From the NCBI GenBank assembly GCA_030248295.1, contig JASANH010000601.1, positions 1 to 64,000 of the forward strand: DNA of 64,000 nucleotides, read 5' to 3'. The stretch is from Mesodorylaimus sp. YZB2_4. Its lineage: Eukaryota; Nematoda; Enoplea; Dorylaimida; Dorylaimidae. The position numbers were made by a program, and so were the translations under genes. Position 1 is the first letter of the stretch, and each line of letters opens with the position of its first letter. The notes below the pieces were generated by a model. That model had not been told where the DNA came from and ran no database searches. It saw nothing but the letters and a program-made list of their open reading frames with translations. Shown piece after piece: positions 22,245 through 34,631 of the stretch.

Positions 22245-23663
22245 TTATGTAACAAAGAGGAAAGGCGGTCTTATCACATCCAAAATAGTCTGTTAGGACT
22301 GACGAAAAGCTTTTAGACCAGCCAGTTCTCACGGTTGCTAGCAGTGGCTCAGTATGGCTTTTACTCGGCCACAGGAAGAGAGAGCGCCTCACTCAAGCAA
22401 AGATGTACGTCGAGGCTGCCTCAAAGCCGTCTGCGCGCCAACTGTACGTCAATTGTATACGGTAAAATATGGCGAATATAGCTGTTGTATACAAAGATGT
22501 GCTCTGGAAGCCATACTGTGAAAAACCCGGATACCTTAAAGCCTCTAAAGCTCCTCATGAGAAGCTCCTAAAGCTTCTCAACGTAATTAAAACGTCATGA
22601 CCTGGATAATATCAAGCACGCAGGCACGAAAGCAAACAATTCAGCCGTCGTGTTTTTGAATCAGCCGTCGAGATACACTTTCGAAAATCTTTTATTCCCC
22701 TCTATCTTCAAGTTCATGTTCATGTTTTATCACATCACCTAGCTATAGTACATATAGCACTAAGGGGGAATTGCGCATTACACTGGCTATGGTAAAACGT
22801 CTGCCAGTTACCGCGCTCTGAGCGTCAGCTGCTGATGCCTGTCTTGCCTTTGCGGTTGAAGAAACTAAATGTCTGAGACCCATCCATCTTCAATGCCTAA
22901 GCGATCTTAAATCGCGTTTGAGAAGATTTTGCAAAGCATGATCCTGCTTGCAGAAAAAGCTTTTAATGAGCTACTATCACAGTCGCCAAAAACTGATTCC
23001 TTTTTGTTGAAGAAAATTTACGAAACCTTATCTTGACACCACGATGGCTTTTTTAGAAATTTTCTCCTGAGTACGAAAGCTGTCCTTGGAAGTGAAGATT
23101 CCGGAAAGGACTTTGCTAATACGAGTATGATGAAGCCATATCGCACCAGCGAATGATTATACAATAGCTTATTGCGGATCAAGGGAAATTTCCCATCATG
23201 GCAAAAGTACATTACAGTATACAACGCCCATGTAAGCGTGCAGTTCAATCTGACATCGAAGATCTCGTCCGCGCCACGCACTCCATGCGACTCCTATATT
23301 CATTTTCAAGACTAATGGTCATGTACAGTGATGTGGGATAGCGGTTTTTTGGCCGCCAGTTTCTGTTCAATGCGCATGCTTGACAATAAAGGAAAATGCA
23401 TAGTGAAATAAGCACGATTGTGAATACAGGCTGTCAAGCCATCATTTTAATTCATCTGGAATTTCAAGCTCGGCGAGTAGCTATTGTGTAGATTGGCCCG
23501 CACTAAGCACACCCAGCTGCGGCCAGTGCTTCGTACATTTCATTGTCTGAATGACACGAAATGACTGAGTGATTGACAGATTGCAAGCTGTAGTTGACAA
23601 CAGATAATAGATTAATTCGCAGATAAACTTAAAAGGTGCAAAGGTCATCTGGCCCGGGCACAT
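22245..23663. other. Spacer between GBA copies
   Basis: No gene recognised. About 23545-23660 resembles 13905-14030 (see findings). Confidence 0.4.
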
Positions 23664-23671
23664 TATAAAAT
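23664..23671 (+). promoter_or_regulatory. TATA box of GBA copy 2
   Basis: TATAAAAT lies 62 bases upstream of the ATG at 23726, mirroring the arrangement in copy 1. Confidence 0.6.
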
Positions 23672-23725
23672 CGTGAGCGAGTCAGTTAGAGCTCGTTTTA
23701 TGGCTGGAATCGATGACAGACAGCA

Positions 23726-26660
23726 ATGCCGACTCGAGCGATCATTGTCGAGCTGATGGTTATTTTCTTTGCTTGGAATGGAGGTAAGTTGGCAGCTTAT
23801 TGTCAGAGAAGTTACAGTACTCTGCGGTTCATCAGCGCATGTATACATACTGTATGTGCAGCCGAACGGCACCTCCAGTAGACACAATACCACTGATCAC
23901 GCCCGTATGGACAGTGTGTACAGCACAGGAACGGTCTGTATGCGCAGTCCGTTTCCAGGATTCGATGTATGAAATACATAGAATGTATTATCTCCCTACT
24001 ACACCGACCACTACATCGTTAAGCCAGGAAAAAGCGAAACTCCCAGGTGCCTGCTGTAAAATTTCTAGATAAGTACACAAGCCTCCGAGTATTCTAGTCA
24101 AGCCAGCACGTTTCTCTTCTGATCGTGAGACTTATAAACAGCTTTTCATGTTGCAGTCGATGCTGGCGGTTGCTCACCGCGCGTCGCACCTAACATGGGC
24201 ACTCCGATGTGTGTGTGCAACTGCACCTATTGCGATGAAGTGGAACCGATCGGCACTGTTGGAGTCAATGACATAGTGACCTACGTTTCAACCAGAAGCG
24301 GCAAACGCCTGGAACGAAAAGTTTTTCAAAAAAGTTTGTCCTATATATTAAATTGAAAACTATGGAATCCGGATGGCAATTGTATTTAGGTTCACTTCCT
24401 CCAACATTACTCGAGCCATTGGTGGTGCAAATAAACCCAACTACAACTTATCAAACAATTACCGGTTTTGGTGGCACCCTCACTGATGCAGCCGCATTCA
24501 ACATTTTGAGCATTAGCGACGTGTGCTCAGGTGCATTGCAAAACAACTTACTGAAATCATATTTCGATGCTGATGGAGGTATGTAATAGCCTTATCGAGT
24601 ACCTTATGGTCGATAAGAATACATTTCTTTCAGGACTGGGCTACAATCTGATCCGCATCGCGATCGGCAGCAATGACGGCTCTCCTCGAATATACACATA
24701 CGCTGATACCCCAGGCGACTTTGATCTGAACGACTTTAGTTTGGCCCAAGAAGACTTCACGCTGAAGGTACGAGAACACGCTCAGAATGGTTGCATGCTT
24801 TTGGTACGGCACGATCCCTACTGTGATACCCCTCCCGTCAATAGGTGGGTGTACCTACAGTACACGCGTGCGTGGCTCCAATCACCCCTTCGCGGTCGCT
24901 ACTGAAACCGACGACTAATAATGATACAGTAGACCTTTGCTAGGGCGACCTGCGGACACTTCCACGAGCGTACAGTATGACAGCCAAGTGACGAGCACTA
25001 GAATAGGGGAAGGCGGGGAAGGCCTGACGCGGTCCAGCAGGTTGGTTCTCACGCTGGATGCGCAGTTACTGGCCAATATTTGACTCGAAGTCAGGAAAAC
25101 CATTCTTTAAAATTTCCCCTGCACCCGCATGTGGTTATGTGTTACACACCAAGCAAAAAAACTGAGCGGGTTATTGACTTGTATAGGCAGTACATGAATT
25201 TACTTCTCCAGATACCAGCTATTCGAAAGATACAGGAGGCGGCAAACAATAATGTCAAGATTCAAGCATCGTCTTGGACGGCGCCAGCTTGGATGAAACG
25301 ATGTAACTGCACGAAGGAAGGCGATACTCTGCAGTTTGAGCGTATGCTTATCGGAGATCCGGGAGGTCCCTACTACAAGACCTGGGCTAAGCACTTTGTG
25401 AAGTAAGTGACTGAACACTTTCAAGAAAACGAGATAATTATCAGCTTTTAGATTTCTCGAAGCTTATAAGGTTCACAATATCAGCATTTGGTCGATTACC
25501 ACACAAGTAAATTTAATGCTTTTTTTAAATTCATTATTGAAACATGGTCCCGCTCGGACGCTATTATTAGGCTGTGTGATCTGCACATACAGGTTATGCG
25601 TTTCGTAGAATGAACCAGCTGAAAGCAACAGGGTGCCGTGGCAGTCGCAGGTGTACTATCCGTGGACTGAGCGAGATTTCATAAAATATGATTTGGGTCC
25701 TGCATTGCATAGCAATGGATTTGATGACGTCAAGCTGTACATATTCGATGACAGTCGTTGGCCTTACATGCCCCTCTGGGTCGCGGATGTAAGGATGACA
25801 AAACAAGGTGACATTCCATGCTGCATCGGCACTGTCTTTCAGATCGCAAACGATACTGATGCCCTGCAGTACATCAGCGGTGTGGGCTTGCACTGGTATT
25901 ATGACGTTTTTTTTCCTCCTCAACTGCTGGATTCCGTGCATGCTGCATATCCGCAATTGGAACTACTGGTCACCGAAGCAAACATTTATGCAATTGCACT
26001 CGGGTTCACTCCATTAATTGGGCCTAATATAACTGCACGAGGGCCATTTTCAACTTGGCAACTAGCATTGGACCACTCGAAGGGCATAATTGAGGTCTGA
26101 TTATGAATACGGTTGTGGCTCGTATCCTATAGCCGTTTCTTTCAGAACATGAACCATTGGGTGACTGGTTGGATGGAATGGGCCTTGGCTACGAACCTCG
26201 ATGGCGGTCCACAATGGTGGCCGGCTCGAGTGCCTCCCGCAATAGTGGTCAACGCTAGCGGTGGTGAAATATACAAGCAACCCCTCTATTATGCTGTGGG
26301 ACACTTCAGGTATTTTCGCAAGTCAGGAACTCTCATAAGATCCAACTTTTAATATGCTCGCAGCTCCTTTATCCCACCTGGATCCAAGCGCATCGGCTTG
26401 TCAATCTTAAATACTCTTCCAATAAATATTCCAATCATCGCTTTCTTGCGTCCAGACGGCCTGAAAGTGGTTGTGGCTGTGAATGAGTAGGTTTGATACC
26501 GAAGCTCGCACCAGCTGTAGTTCGATCCTTTTTTCTTTTCTTTAGACAGACCAACGATGTTATGGCCAGCATCTCAATATTTTTGAATAACCAGCTTGGC
26601 TCGGACACTGTTTCTTTGAGTCTGCCCCCTGACAGCATCGTGACAGCAATTTTTAAGTAA
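23726..26660 (+). CDS. Lysosomal glucosylceramidase (GBA, GH30), intact copy 2
   Basis: Eleven exons join in phase to 545 residues: 23726-23783, 24157-24333, 24390-24578, 24634-24767, 25212-25402, 25452-25506, 25609-25788, 25843-26094, 26146-26309, 26364-26486 and 26546-26660. Exon 1 is a signal peptide. Exon 2 has MCVCNCTYCD and STRSGKRLE, the N-terminal Cys domain of GBA1. Exon 3 has TITGFGGTLTDAAA. The acid/base Glu is in NEP (25612-25614) and the nucleophile Glu in TEA (25975-25977), both conserved. Length matches human GBA1 (536). It should cleave glucosylceramide to glucose and ceramide in lysosomes, or act as a secreted homologue. Introns are mostly 50-450 bp. No lesion was found. Confidence 0.9.
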
Positions 26661-28142
26661 CACTTGCATGAGATAAGGACAAAATTTCAAACACCTACAG
26701 AACCCGTCAATGTCTATGTGAAATGTCCTTTTCTGGGGGCTATGTGATTTTTTAATCGCAAGATTTGTTCGTTGGATAAGAATATACGAAGAGCAGAAGC
26801 CTGAACAAGATTCTAAAAAGCTGCTGTAATTTCCTTGAACATTGACACTCTGGCATTGTTACAAATAACAAAGGGACCTAATCATGCTTGCAGTCTGGGA
26901 ATGAAAGACACGCGGTAATATAAAAGCATGAATTCAGCCATTCAAATGCCAGAAGTTTATAGAGGAAATGTGAAAACGAGCAAAGCCATCAAAAGAGTTT
27001 GGATACAGTTGTTCCAGCTCACGTCTCTTTTTGTGCTTGGCCTGATTTCTTGTGTCACGGCAGTGTCCCTTCGACCTCTCACGCAATCCCGCCTGACACA
27101 GCCCCACCAACCCAGTGTACTTTCATGAGCGTGAGTCCCAGCAAAGATTTGCACAGATCCTTCCCTTTCTCCTTGCAAACGTCAGCGTAGAATCCTTGCC
27201 CAAATTCGACTTTTACTTTTACGGTAGCGTACTTTTTCAATTATCTCTCTTGTCTTTGCATGTACGTACCTGTCTGTAGACAGCGCTTCTGCTAGCTGAA
27301 CTCTATCTCTTTTCTTCTGCAGGTAGAACTCATTGTCAGCAGTCATGTTTCATTTTACGGTTGATCTATTCTTTCGATAGCCTTCCACGGCCTTCTGCTT
27401 TTTTGATCATCACATGGGTCTGATTTGACCAACTTTTTGAATATTACATCCGACCTGGTAGGCATTAATTCTATCAAGTTGACGGCTGACAGCCAAGGAA
27501 GATTTTATTACTGTCTCCGACTCGCGACGGAGCACTGACAGGCATGGAGGATACTCGTATTCGGCAGGGTATCTACCACATGCTATTGTAGAGGCTCGAC
27601 TGGCAATCGATACTCTGTTCGGAGTCAGCAGCTGGGAGCGTCACCCTGAGGGGTGACGGTTCAGCCATGTACAGTACCAGGCTGCAAGACTTGGTAGGCT
27701 GCCCTGGGTTTTTGGCTTGGTGCAAAAGTTCCACCAGTCACTCCCTCCAGTAATACGGATCCAGACATATTACACAATGATGCAGGCTATTAAGGCAACT
27801 GTACTGGGTACATGCCGTGATGGCTGCATGCTGCTGGCTGGCGAAGGTAAAACTCTGACTGTGTACAGGCAGTTCATCCATCACACACAATACTCGTCTC
27901 ATGGCAAGTCAGACAGCCACGGGAGGGGTCATCACATCCTGCATCCTAACGCTTAATCTTGGAATAGTGGCGATCGTTGGCAAAGAAGTTGGCGACGCAA
28001 CAGGAATATCGAAGGAAGCTGGGTCGATCAACGGGGCTACAGCATGATTACCGAAAACGGTACACAGAGGTATTTGTTCTCATGGCATTCCTAAAAGTAG
28101 GTAAAATACGTGGAAAGTGTGTTAGAAACGATGGGACCTCAC
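26661..28142. other. Intergenic, no gene recognised
   Basis: Short frames only. No family motif, RNA gene or terminal repeat was identified. Confidence 0.4.
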
Positions 28143-28235
28143 TTACCAGCGAGTAACTTCGACCCGTGGTTGATCACCTCGTGCCAGACGACGGCGAAAG
28201 CCCATATGTCCGAGGCCACCACAGCCAACCACCAC
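28143..28235 (-). pseudogene. Possible protein-kinase exon fragment
   Basis: On the minus strand a segment encodes ASDIWAFAVVWHEVINHG, which fits kinase subdomain IX (SDVWSFGVVLWEI..), and ends at a good GTAAGT donor. No neighbouring exon with APE or later kinase motifs was found, so this is either an orphan fragment or part of a gene whose other exons I cannot see. Confidence 0.35.
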
Positions 28236-28580
28236 ATGCACAGGATTATAGACAGGCACTTGTGCAATACCTGAGGACCATGATGTGCACAGTAGTAGTA
28301 CTAACAAGCCAGACGGTAACGAAGGCATGTGCATGTACATCAAAGCCGAAATCAGGATATTGACTGCTTCCTTGCTAATGTGAGCGCTAACCGTCCACGA
28401 TTTACTTAGTTTTAACACTATATGTGCGTATTTGGACATTGAGGCATAGTTTCATCTTGCTCCAAGTCATCCTTTTTAATTATCGATATGGACGAAGCAG
28501 TGTTTGTTTTTCGTCACTTGGCTCGCAAAAACGTTTTCTGACTTGTCGACCTTTTAGTTGTGCTTTCATGTGCGAGAGTC

Positions 28581-29776
28581 ATGTCAATAATTCAACTGTT
28601 CTACAACCTTTCCACTGTCTCCCAAAAAGTGACCTGTGCGAAAGTTGTTCCTGAGAGCCTTTTGGGGCAATGCAACCTCGGAACTAGGATACGATTTGGG
28701 AATGAGACATCGAATTGCACGTGGTCCTGCTCGGATGTCTCCGCGTATTGCCAGGCAGTGGTGGCCTCTCAATGGTGGTACACGGAGACGCATGCATTCG
28801 GCACTGCTTGTCGGCCCTACCTGCTGGCCTGGGGTCTGCTAGGTAATTTTCTCTTGTTTGTCACATTGAATTCGTCCGCTCTCTCCGGCTCCACCTTCTT
28901 CTACCTGCGTGTCATAGCGCTGGCCCATCTTTGCCAAAGCGCACTACTCATCAGCCTCGATGGAGCGGTTCCAAGCTTCGTGTCGGATGTTGCGCTCGAG
29001 GTGGTCAGACGGTTAGTGGCTGTGGTGAACCTGACCTGTCCATGGCCGCCCTGTTCCTGACCATCGATCGATACTTGGCCATTTGCCACCCGACTAAGTA
29101 CGCCACTCTGTGCATATCCAGACTGACCTGGTCCTCGCTCGGTCTCTCATTCTTGGTTGGATGTCTCCACCTCGAGGCGTTGGCCGAGTATAAAGTGGTG
29201 TCCATCGTGTCTCAGAATTACACCCACTATCAGTTTCGTCCAAACCATCTGGGCGAGTACATGGTCTTTGATCGATACATAGTGCATGTGATCACTGCGA
29301 TCAGGGTGGCTATCGTCATTATGCTGATAATTTTTGGCGCAGCCATCATTATCAAATTACATCGTCGTGGCAAGCAAGTGTCGAGTGTGATGGGCCCTGA
29401 AGGCGCCCTGAAAGAGCACAAAGAAATGGTCCAGTTGTGCCGATTCCAGGCTGTGGACACGAGTGTCATGGCTTTCGACGTCATCCTCTCAATCTCGATA
29501 GAAGCCAACCAGGCGCTCTGGCTGAGGTACATTTCGAACAGCATATTTTCCTACCTGGCTTGTTCCATCAGTCACAAATTGAAACATTCAAAATTACAAA
29601 TTGTAGGGTCATTTCTGCGGCTTCTGTCGTCCATGATTCAAAACTTTGCTCACGGAACGCTCTTTTTCGTTTACTTGATTTTCTTTCCAAAATTTAGGCG
29701 AGCCTTTCTTGGAATGCTGAGAAAGATTGCGAGAATGTGTAAGTGTAAGGAACAAGGTCGAGGGCAGGGTGTTTGA
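28581..29776 (+). pseudogene. Class A GPCR with a frameshift in TM3
   Basis: The N terminus carries three N-glycosylation sites and several Cys. TM1 has the GN motif (LLAWGLLGNFLLFVTLN) and TM2 reads FYLRVIALAHLCQ. The frame then changes near 29035: the first frame ends in VVRRLVAVVNLT, and the next frame picks up SMAALFLTIDRYLAICHP, a complete TM3 with an intact DRY-type motif. TM4 (LTWSSLGLSFLVGC), TM5 (IVHVITAIRVAIVIMLIIFG), TM6 and a TM7-like HGTLFFVYLIFFPKFRRAF follow. No intron fits the frame change. It is therefore a recently inactivated receptor, or the base call is wrong. A GT-AG pair at 29527-29606 would shift frame and is probably not used. Confidence 0.65.
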
Positions 29777-30504
29777 GGTAAAAGAATTTAAGAGCAACTA
29801 GGATTCGTGAAAATGTGACCGTATAGTCTTGTCTGTGCAGCGAAGTGTGATCAGTTAGGTACCGATATTTAAGGCCAGTCGAACTCATCAGCTCTTAGTT
29901 ATATTCGAGGCCAAAGAATCGAAAGTCTTTCCAGACTCGACTGGACTCTTCATGCGGTTGACATCTTTGGCCCGTCCTTGGGTGAACTGGGACTTGCTGG
30001 AGGAGGGCGCAAGCCACAGGAACAAGTCCGCGACATTCCTGAAAGCCAGTGTACTGATAGGTGCAGATATGATCTTTGCGAATGTCTAACAGGGGTCACC
30101 TTTAGACTTTTCTTCGCACTTTTTCGCACTTTTTCGCTCTTTTTGCATTTTTTGCACTTTTTGCATGTTTTGCATGTTTTGCATTTTTTTTGCATTTTTT
30201 GCTTTTCTTCGCACTTTTTCGCACTTTTTCGCTCTTTTTGCATTTTTTGCCCTTTTTTACGTTTTGCATTTTACGCAACTCTTTACACTGCCATCTCTGT
30301 GGGATGCACATTGTCGATCTGCCTGTGCATCATATCGTCGCTTCGGTCGGTCGATAATTGGTTGCTGCTTCTCCTCTTCCAATGCTCAAAGTCAACGAAG
30401 GCGACATACACGTTCGAGACACCATGGTAATTCGAGACGGGCATCAGGAATACGTTCACCGCGCCAAGCTTCGAATCATCTAAGCGGGCACTTAAGCAAA
30501 AAGT
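29777..30504. other. Spacer with low-complexity repeat
   Basis: Between about 30107 and 30260 a T-rich sequence built from CGCACTTTTT and TTTTTTGCA units occurs as two near-identical halves (about 30107-30156 and 30199-30250). No gene is supported. Confidence 0.5.
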
Positions 30505-30868
30505 ACAGCCACTAAGGTATTACTTAAGGCCGTAGTATAGTTCGATGCGATGCGTCAAATAAGCGTGCGATGCGTCACTTTTACGGGCTAATTGACGCAG
30601 TCAACCCTTATTTGCCGCAAGCAACTATACTATCATAACGGTCGCATCGCGGATAAGCTTATTTGCCGCATCGTAAAGAGGATATAACTATACTATAGGA
30701 ATGCGACCGTCGCAACAAGCGATGCGATGCGGCAAAAAAAGGCGGTCGCAAGGGCTTATTGGAAGTTAACTTTGGTTCAACTTTCGTTAAGGACGGTGCG
30801 ACCAGTTGTCGATTGAAATACCGTTTGCGAAGGATTTTTGCGAGGGGTTTTTGAAAACGGACTGAAAA

Positions 30869-32138
30869 ATGCCATTTTTCGGAATGGATTCGACAGGTGG
30901 GGAGGATCTCGATAACGAAGATCGTGATCGTAGCGGATCAGAAAACGAGGACGACGGTAGCGGAGACGAGGTGGAAATTAAAAAAGTGCTGATTAGGGAA
31001 GTGAAAAACCGGCGCTTTCTTTACGATTGCAAGGAAAAATCTTACCATGATTCAGTGAAATGTGCAAATGCTTGGATGGAAATCGAGAATTCGATCCTCC
31101 ATATATTTCCCGATTTTAGAGGTATGTAAATCAAGCTTCCGCGGGCTTTCTGATGGTTTAGTAATGATCGGAAAAGGGAGGCTACAGACTGTCACGGACC
31201 CGTGAAAAGAATTATGACTAGCCGTGTTGCTATGTCATGCAGTTTTGAATAATTAACTCTAGATAATTCCTCGCATGCGTGTTATAGGGGATACGAAGTC
31301 GATTTGGCGAAATCTGCGCACCACATATGGGAAGAAGAAAAAACCAAAGAAGCCCCCTAGTGGATCTCCAGCTAAGCGCCGCAAAACAAAGCAGTGGATT
31401 TTCATGGAGGAGATGCTATTTCTTGACGAATTTATTGAACCCAGAAAGTATGCATTTTTCTGATTTAGTACTTCTCACATTCTTGGTAGACTATATGGAT
31501 AAACTGTTGCCATCTCTATTGTGTTTTCGGCAATATTTACCAACCTTGATTTCTCATGCTTTATAGAACGATATCGAACTTACAGAGAGCTGAGTGTGAC
31601 GGCAACAGCTCGCAAATTCCTTCAACAGAGGACGATCAGTTGTTGCTTACAGAGCCTATTATACAATCTACCATTAACGCGATCGAGGAAGGTGGCACTG
31701 GAGTTCTCGTTTTGAACGTTGGTAAGCTGTAACAACTGAGTTAAGACCATCTTAGAGAGCAACGTTAGAACAATATGTGATTGCAGCATTTTTAATTTTA
31801 CAGATCCAACGCTAACTGGTAGTGACAATCACTTATTGCAAGCACCATCAACTTCGCGAGAGCCAAAGCGTAAATCACAAGACACAAATATCGACGATGA
31901 CATAAGGAATTTCATAGCCGATCGAACTGAAAGTCGAAAAAAGGACGCGTGCGATCATTTTGGTAAGTGATGCCTTACTTTATCGCCCCTATTCTCTGGG
32001 TTAAATGCTAGTTAATTTACAGGAATGTTGGTCGCAGACGAACTTCGTAAGTACGACGATTCGCGCCGAAGGCGACTTCGCATGAAAGTTATGCAAGCTT
32101 TGGATGAATTCGCAGATGAAGGAAATCAGATGATATAG
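30869..32138 (+). CDS. Harbinger accessory MADF/BESS-like DNA-binding protein
   Basis: Five exons (30869-31121, 31288-31447, 31567-31721, 31804-31962, 32023-32138) join in phase to 280 residues. After an acidic N terminus comes a MADF domain: LIREVKNRRFLYDCKEKSYHD then CANAWMEIE and DTKSIWRNLRTTYGK, with the family's conserved aromatic and W residues. A basic linker (PAKRRKTKQW) follows. The C terminus (LRKYDDSRRRRLRMKVMQAL) resembles the short helical BESS-type interaction motif. Harbinger elements need such a Myb/MADF partner for nuclear import and recognition of the ends. No stop or frame lesion was seen. Confidence 0.8.
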
Positions 32139-32246
32139 ATACAGGAGGCACAAAGGAGGATGATTTGATTCGTTGTTAATGTGAGGGCATTTCACAAAAA
32201 TATCCAAAAGTAGCAAGTTTGACCAACCAATCCTTTTATTTCCCGC

Positions 32247-33769
32247 TCAAAGAGTTAAGCCTCGATTAGCAACAGCATATTGCCACGGCACTTCGCCAGC
32301 AGCAGACACAAAATAATCAGCTAATGATTCACGCCAACTCCTTGCAATCTCATCATAATTATTGCATGCGACCCTGCCCAAATCGTGAAAGGCACCATCA
32401 GCAGCAATCATTCGCCTCCATTCTCCAGGGTACGAGGCACCATCTTCACCAGTGTAATCGACAAAATGCGGTGGGACGTACTTAATTTTATCTGATGACT
32501 TACTATTCGACTTCTTTGGAAAGTTATGTAGCTCAACTGCTGCCATGGTTGAGGCGATTGCATGTTCTGCACAAAGTTCGATTGGTCGATGAAAAATTCT
32601 CCAGCGCGCAGCAAGAATACCGAACGCATTCTCAATGACTCGACGGGCGCGGCTGAGACGAAAATTGAAAATTCGCTTGCGCTCAGTCAAGTTTCCTTTT
32701 TTATTGCCTGGGAACGGCCGCATGATTGAATGTTTCAACGGAAATGCTTCATCGGCGACAAAGACGTGCGGAAACTCTGTATCAGCCCCTGGTAGGCTTT
32801 TCACTCCTATATTTCAAAGCAAAAACCACAATTAAGAGGCAAAAAAGGATCGAATGTAATCCGTTTACCTGGAGTCCCAAGCGATTCCTCATAGATCTTT
32901 CTACCAAAAGCTGAATTTGCAAATATACCGCCATCGCTATCCCGGCCATAGGCTCCGATGTCCACGAGTGTGAAACAGTAGTTTGCATCTGCAGCAGCTA
33001 GCAAGACGATCGAAAACGTCCCTTTGTAATTATGAAACAAGCTTCCGCTATTTGGTGGGGCCTACAAGGAAATCGTATAGTGTAAATATGTAATCCATTT
33101 ACCGATGCTACAGTACATATCCTACAAGTATTTGTCGAGAATCATTGCACATATTACATATACCTTGATCTCGACGTGCTTTCCGTCAATCGCTCCGACA
33201 CAATTAGGAAAGTTCCACAAACGCCAAAAATCTTCGGCGATTTGTTGCCACTGCGACAAGGTCGGTACTCCCAAATATTCTGGTTGAAGGACATGCCAAA
33301 TTGCTTTGCATGTTTCAATAAAAATCTGATTTGCTGTCTTTTGACCAATACGATCACGAACAGCGGCGTATTTCTGGCTTTCTCCATGAGCTAGGAGCCT
33401 ATTATTCAAGCATGAAATCCGTGTGAGAGAGCAGCTATAATATATCAAAAATTTTATTCACCTCAGAGTGAGAGCCAGTCGCTGCTCAGCTGGAATCGGA
33501 TATCGGTGATTTTTCTTTTTTTCGATCAATGGACGAACTTCTTGCAGCAAATCGTCAAAACGCTGCTTGTTCATGCGGAATAGGAAAAAATGGTGCTCTT
33601 CGTCCATTTCTCTGACATCTCTGCACAATAAATTGAATTCACTTTGAAAAATTCTACTTTCATTAATGGGACGCACATAAAATTTCCGTTTGCGTTTATT
33701 CTTCAGTTGAAGCTGACGGCGGCGTGCGATAAGGACTAAAAACTCTGCATCAGTATCTGAATCGCTCAT
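32247..33769 (-). CDS. HARBI1-like PIF/Harbinger transposase
   Basis: Four exons (33769-33462, 33398-33164, 33061-32869, 32806-32247) join in phase to 431 residues. The N-terminal part has the helical RMNKQRFDDLLQEVRPLI region. The DDE nuclease shows GAIDGKHVEIK (first Asp), VADEAFPL (second Asp) and RARRVIENAFGILAARW (Glu), plus ANYCFTLVDIGAYGRDSDGG and the C-terminal LHNF segment. All catalytic residues are present and no lesion is seen, so the protein is predicted active. It faces the MADF gene tail to tail. Confidence 0.88.
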
Positions 33770-34150
33770 GTTTTCAAAACGCCGATACGAAAGAAAAATG
33801 AAGAAGAATCACGTTTGAGTTTGCCCAACAACCTCGAAACTGCCGCACCCAACTATACTATAGCGCAGCGAATGCATCGCATCGCAAGGGAAAATTTGAT
33901 CGCATCGCATGGATTTAGCAATTTGGCGCATCGGAACGTGACGCATCGCACAGCTTCACGTCGCATCGCATTGGTACCGATCGCATCGCACATAACACGT
34001 CGCATCGCATCGAACTATACTACGGCCTTTATAGTTTGCTTTCATTGTTTTCGATAATTCTGCGTTCAGCCTGCTGCTCACTGTCAAACATCTTCGTTCC
34101 ACTAACATCCACTAACATTCGGCTATGCAACGAGAAAAAACACGGTAGCA

Positions 34151-34573
34151 GTGAGCAGCATAGTCGAGCCTGACTACGCATTTATGAATGATTCTGAATC
34201 TTTTGGAACCGACGACGTTCCAGCTGCGTTGGTCCCTCTTGCACAAAAGCAATCAGTTCTGCCTCCAAAGAAACGTGCTCAAAATGGGTTCCCGAAACCA
34301 ACGAAACCTTCAGTGGCTGATTTTGAAGGCGAGACGGCAGCGTTACAGCTGGAAATCGTCAAGGAACAGCATCAAATGATCCGTGAGAATCGTGCTTTGA
34401 TCGCAAAGCAACAGGCTCTAGCTGAAACCAGGCTAGAATGCGAGCGAACTAGGCTGCACATGCTGCAACAGCAGAGCCGTCAGAGAGATGAATCGGTGAC
34501 GGCTGCTGCTCCTTCTACTATGTTTTCTGGAACTTTGCATGATATGGGTTACAGTGACTACACACAATTTTGA
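34151..34573 (+). pseudogene. Remnant accessory protein of the older transposon
   Basis: 140-residue frame ending in an EGETAALQLEIVKEQHQM.. coiled-coil tail rich in Glu, Gln and Arg, typical of C termini of Harbinger Myb/SANT-like proteins. The DNA-binding domain that should precede it is missing, so the element is internally deleted. Confidence 0.5.
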
Positions 34574-34631
34574 TTTTGGCGGATTCAGTTTATGCGATAC
34601 GTCATGTTCCTTCCTGCGTTCAGTGTTTCTC

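Larger units (their letters stand above)
30527..34028. mobile_element. Complete PIF/Harbinger transposon
   Basis: Terminal inverted repeats start AGGCCGTAGTATAGTTCGAT at each end and extend with GCGATGCG-rich subterminal repeats. TTA flanks the element at 30524-30526 and 34029-34031, the classic PIF/Harbinger target duplication. The 3.5-kb element carries two uninterrupted, convergent, spliced genes: a MADF-type DNA-binding protein (+) and a HARBI1-like DDE transposase (-). The insertion lies 14 bp inside the left terminal repeat of the older element. Confidence 0.9.
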
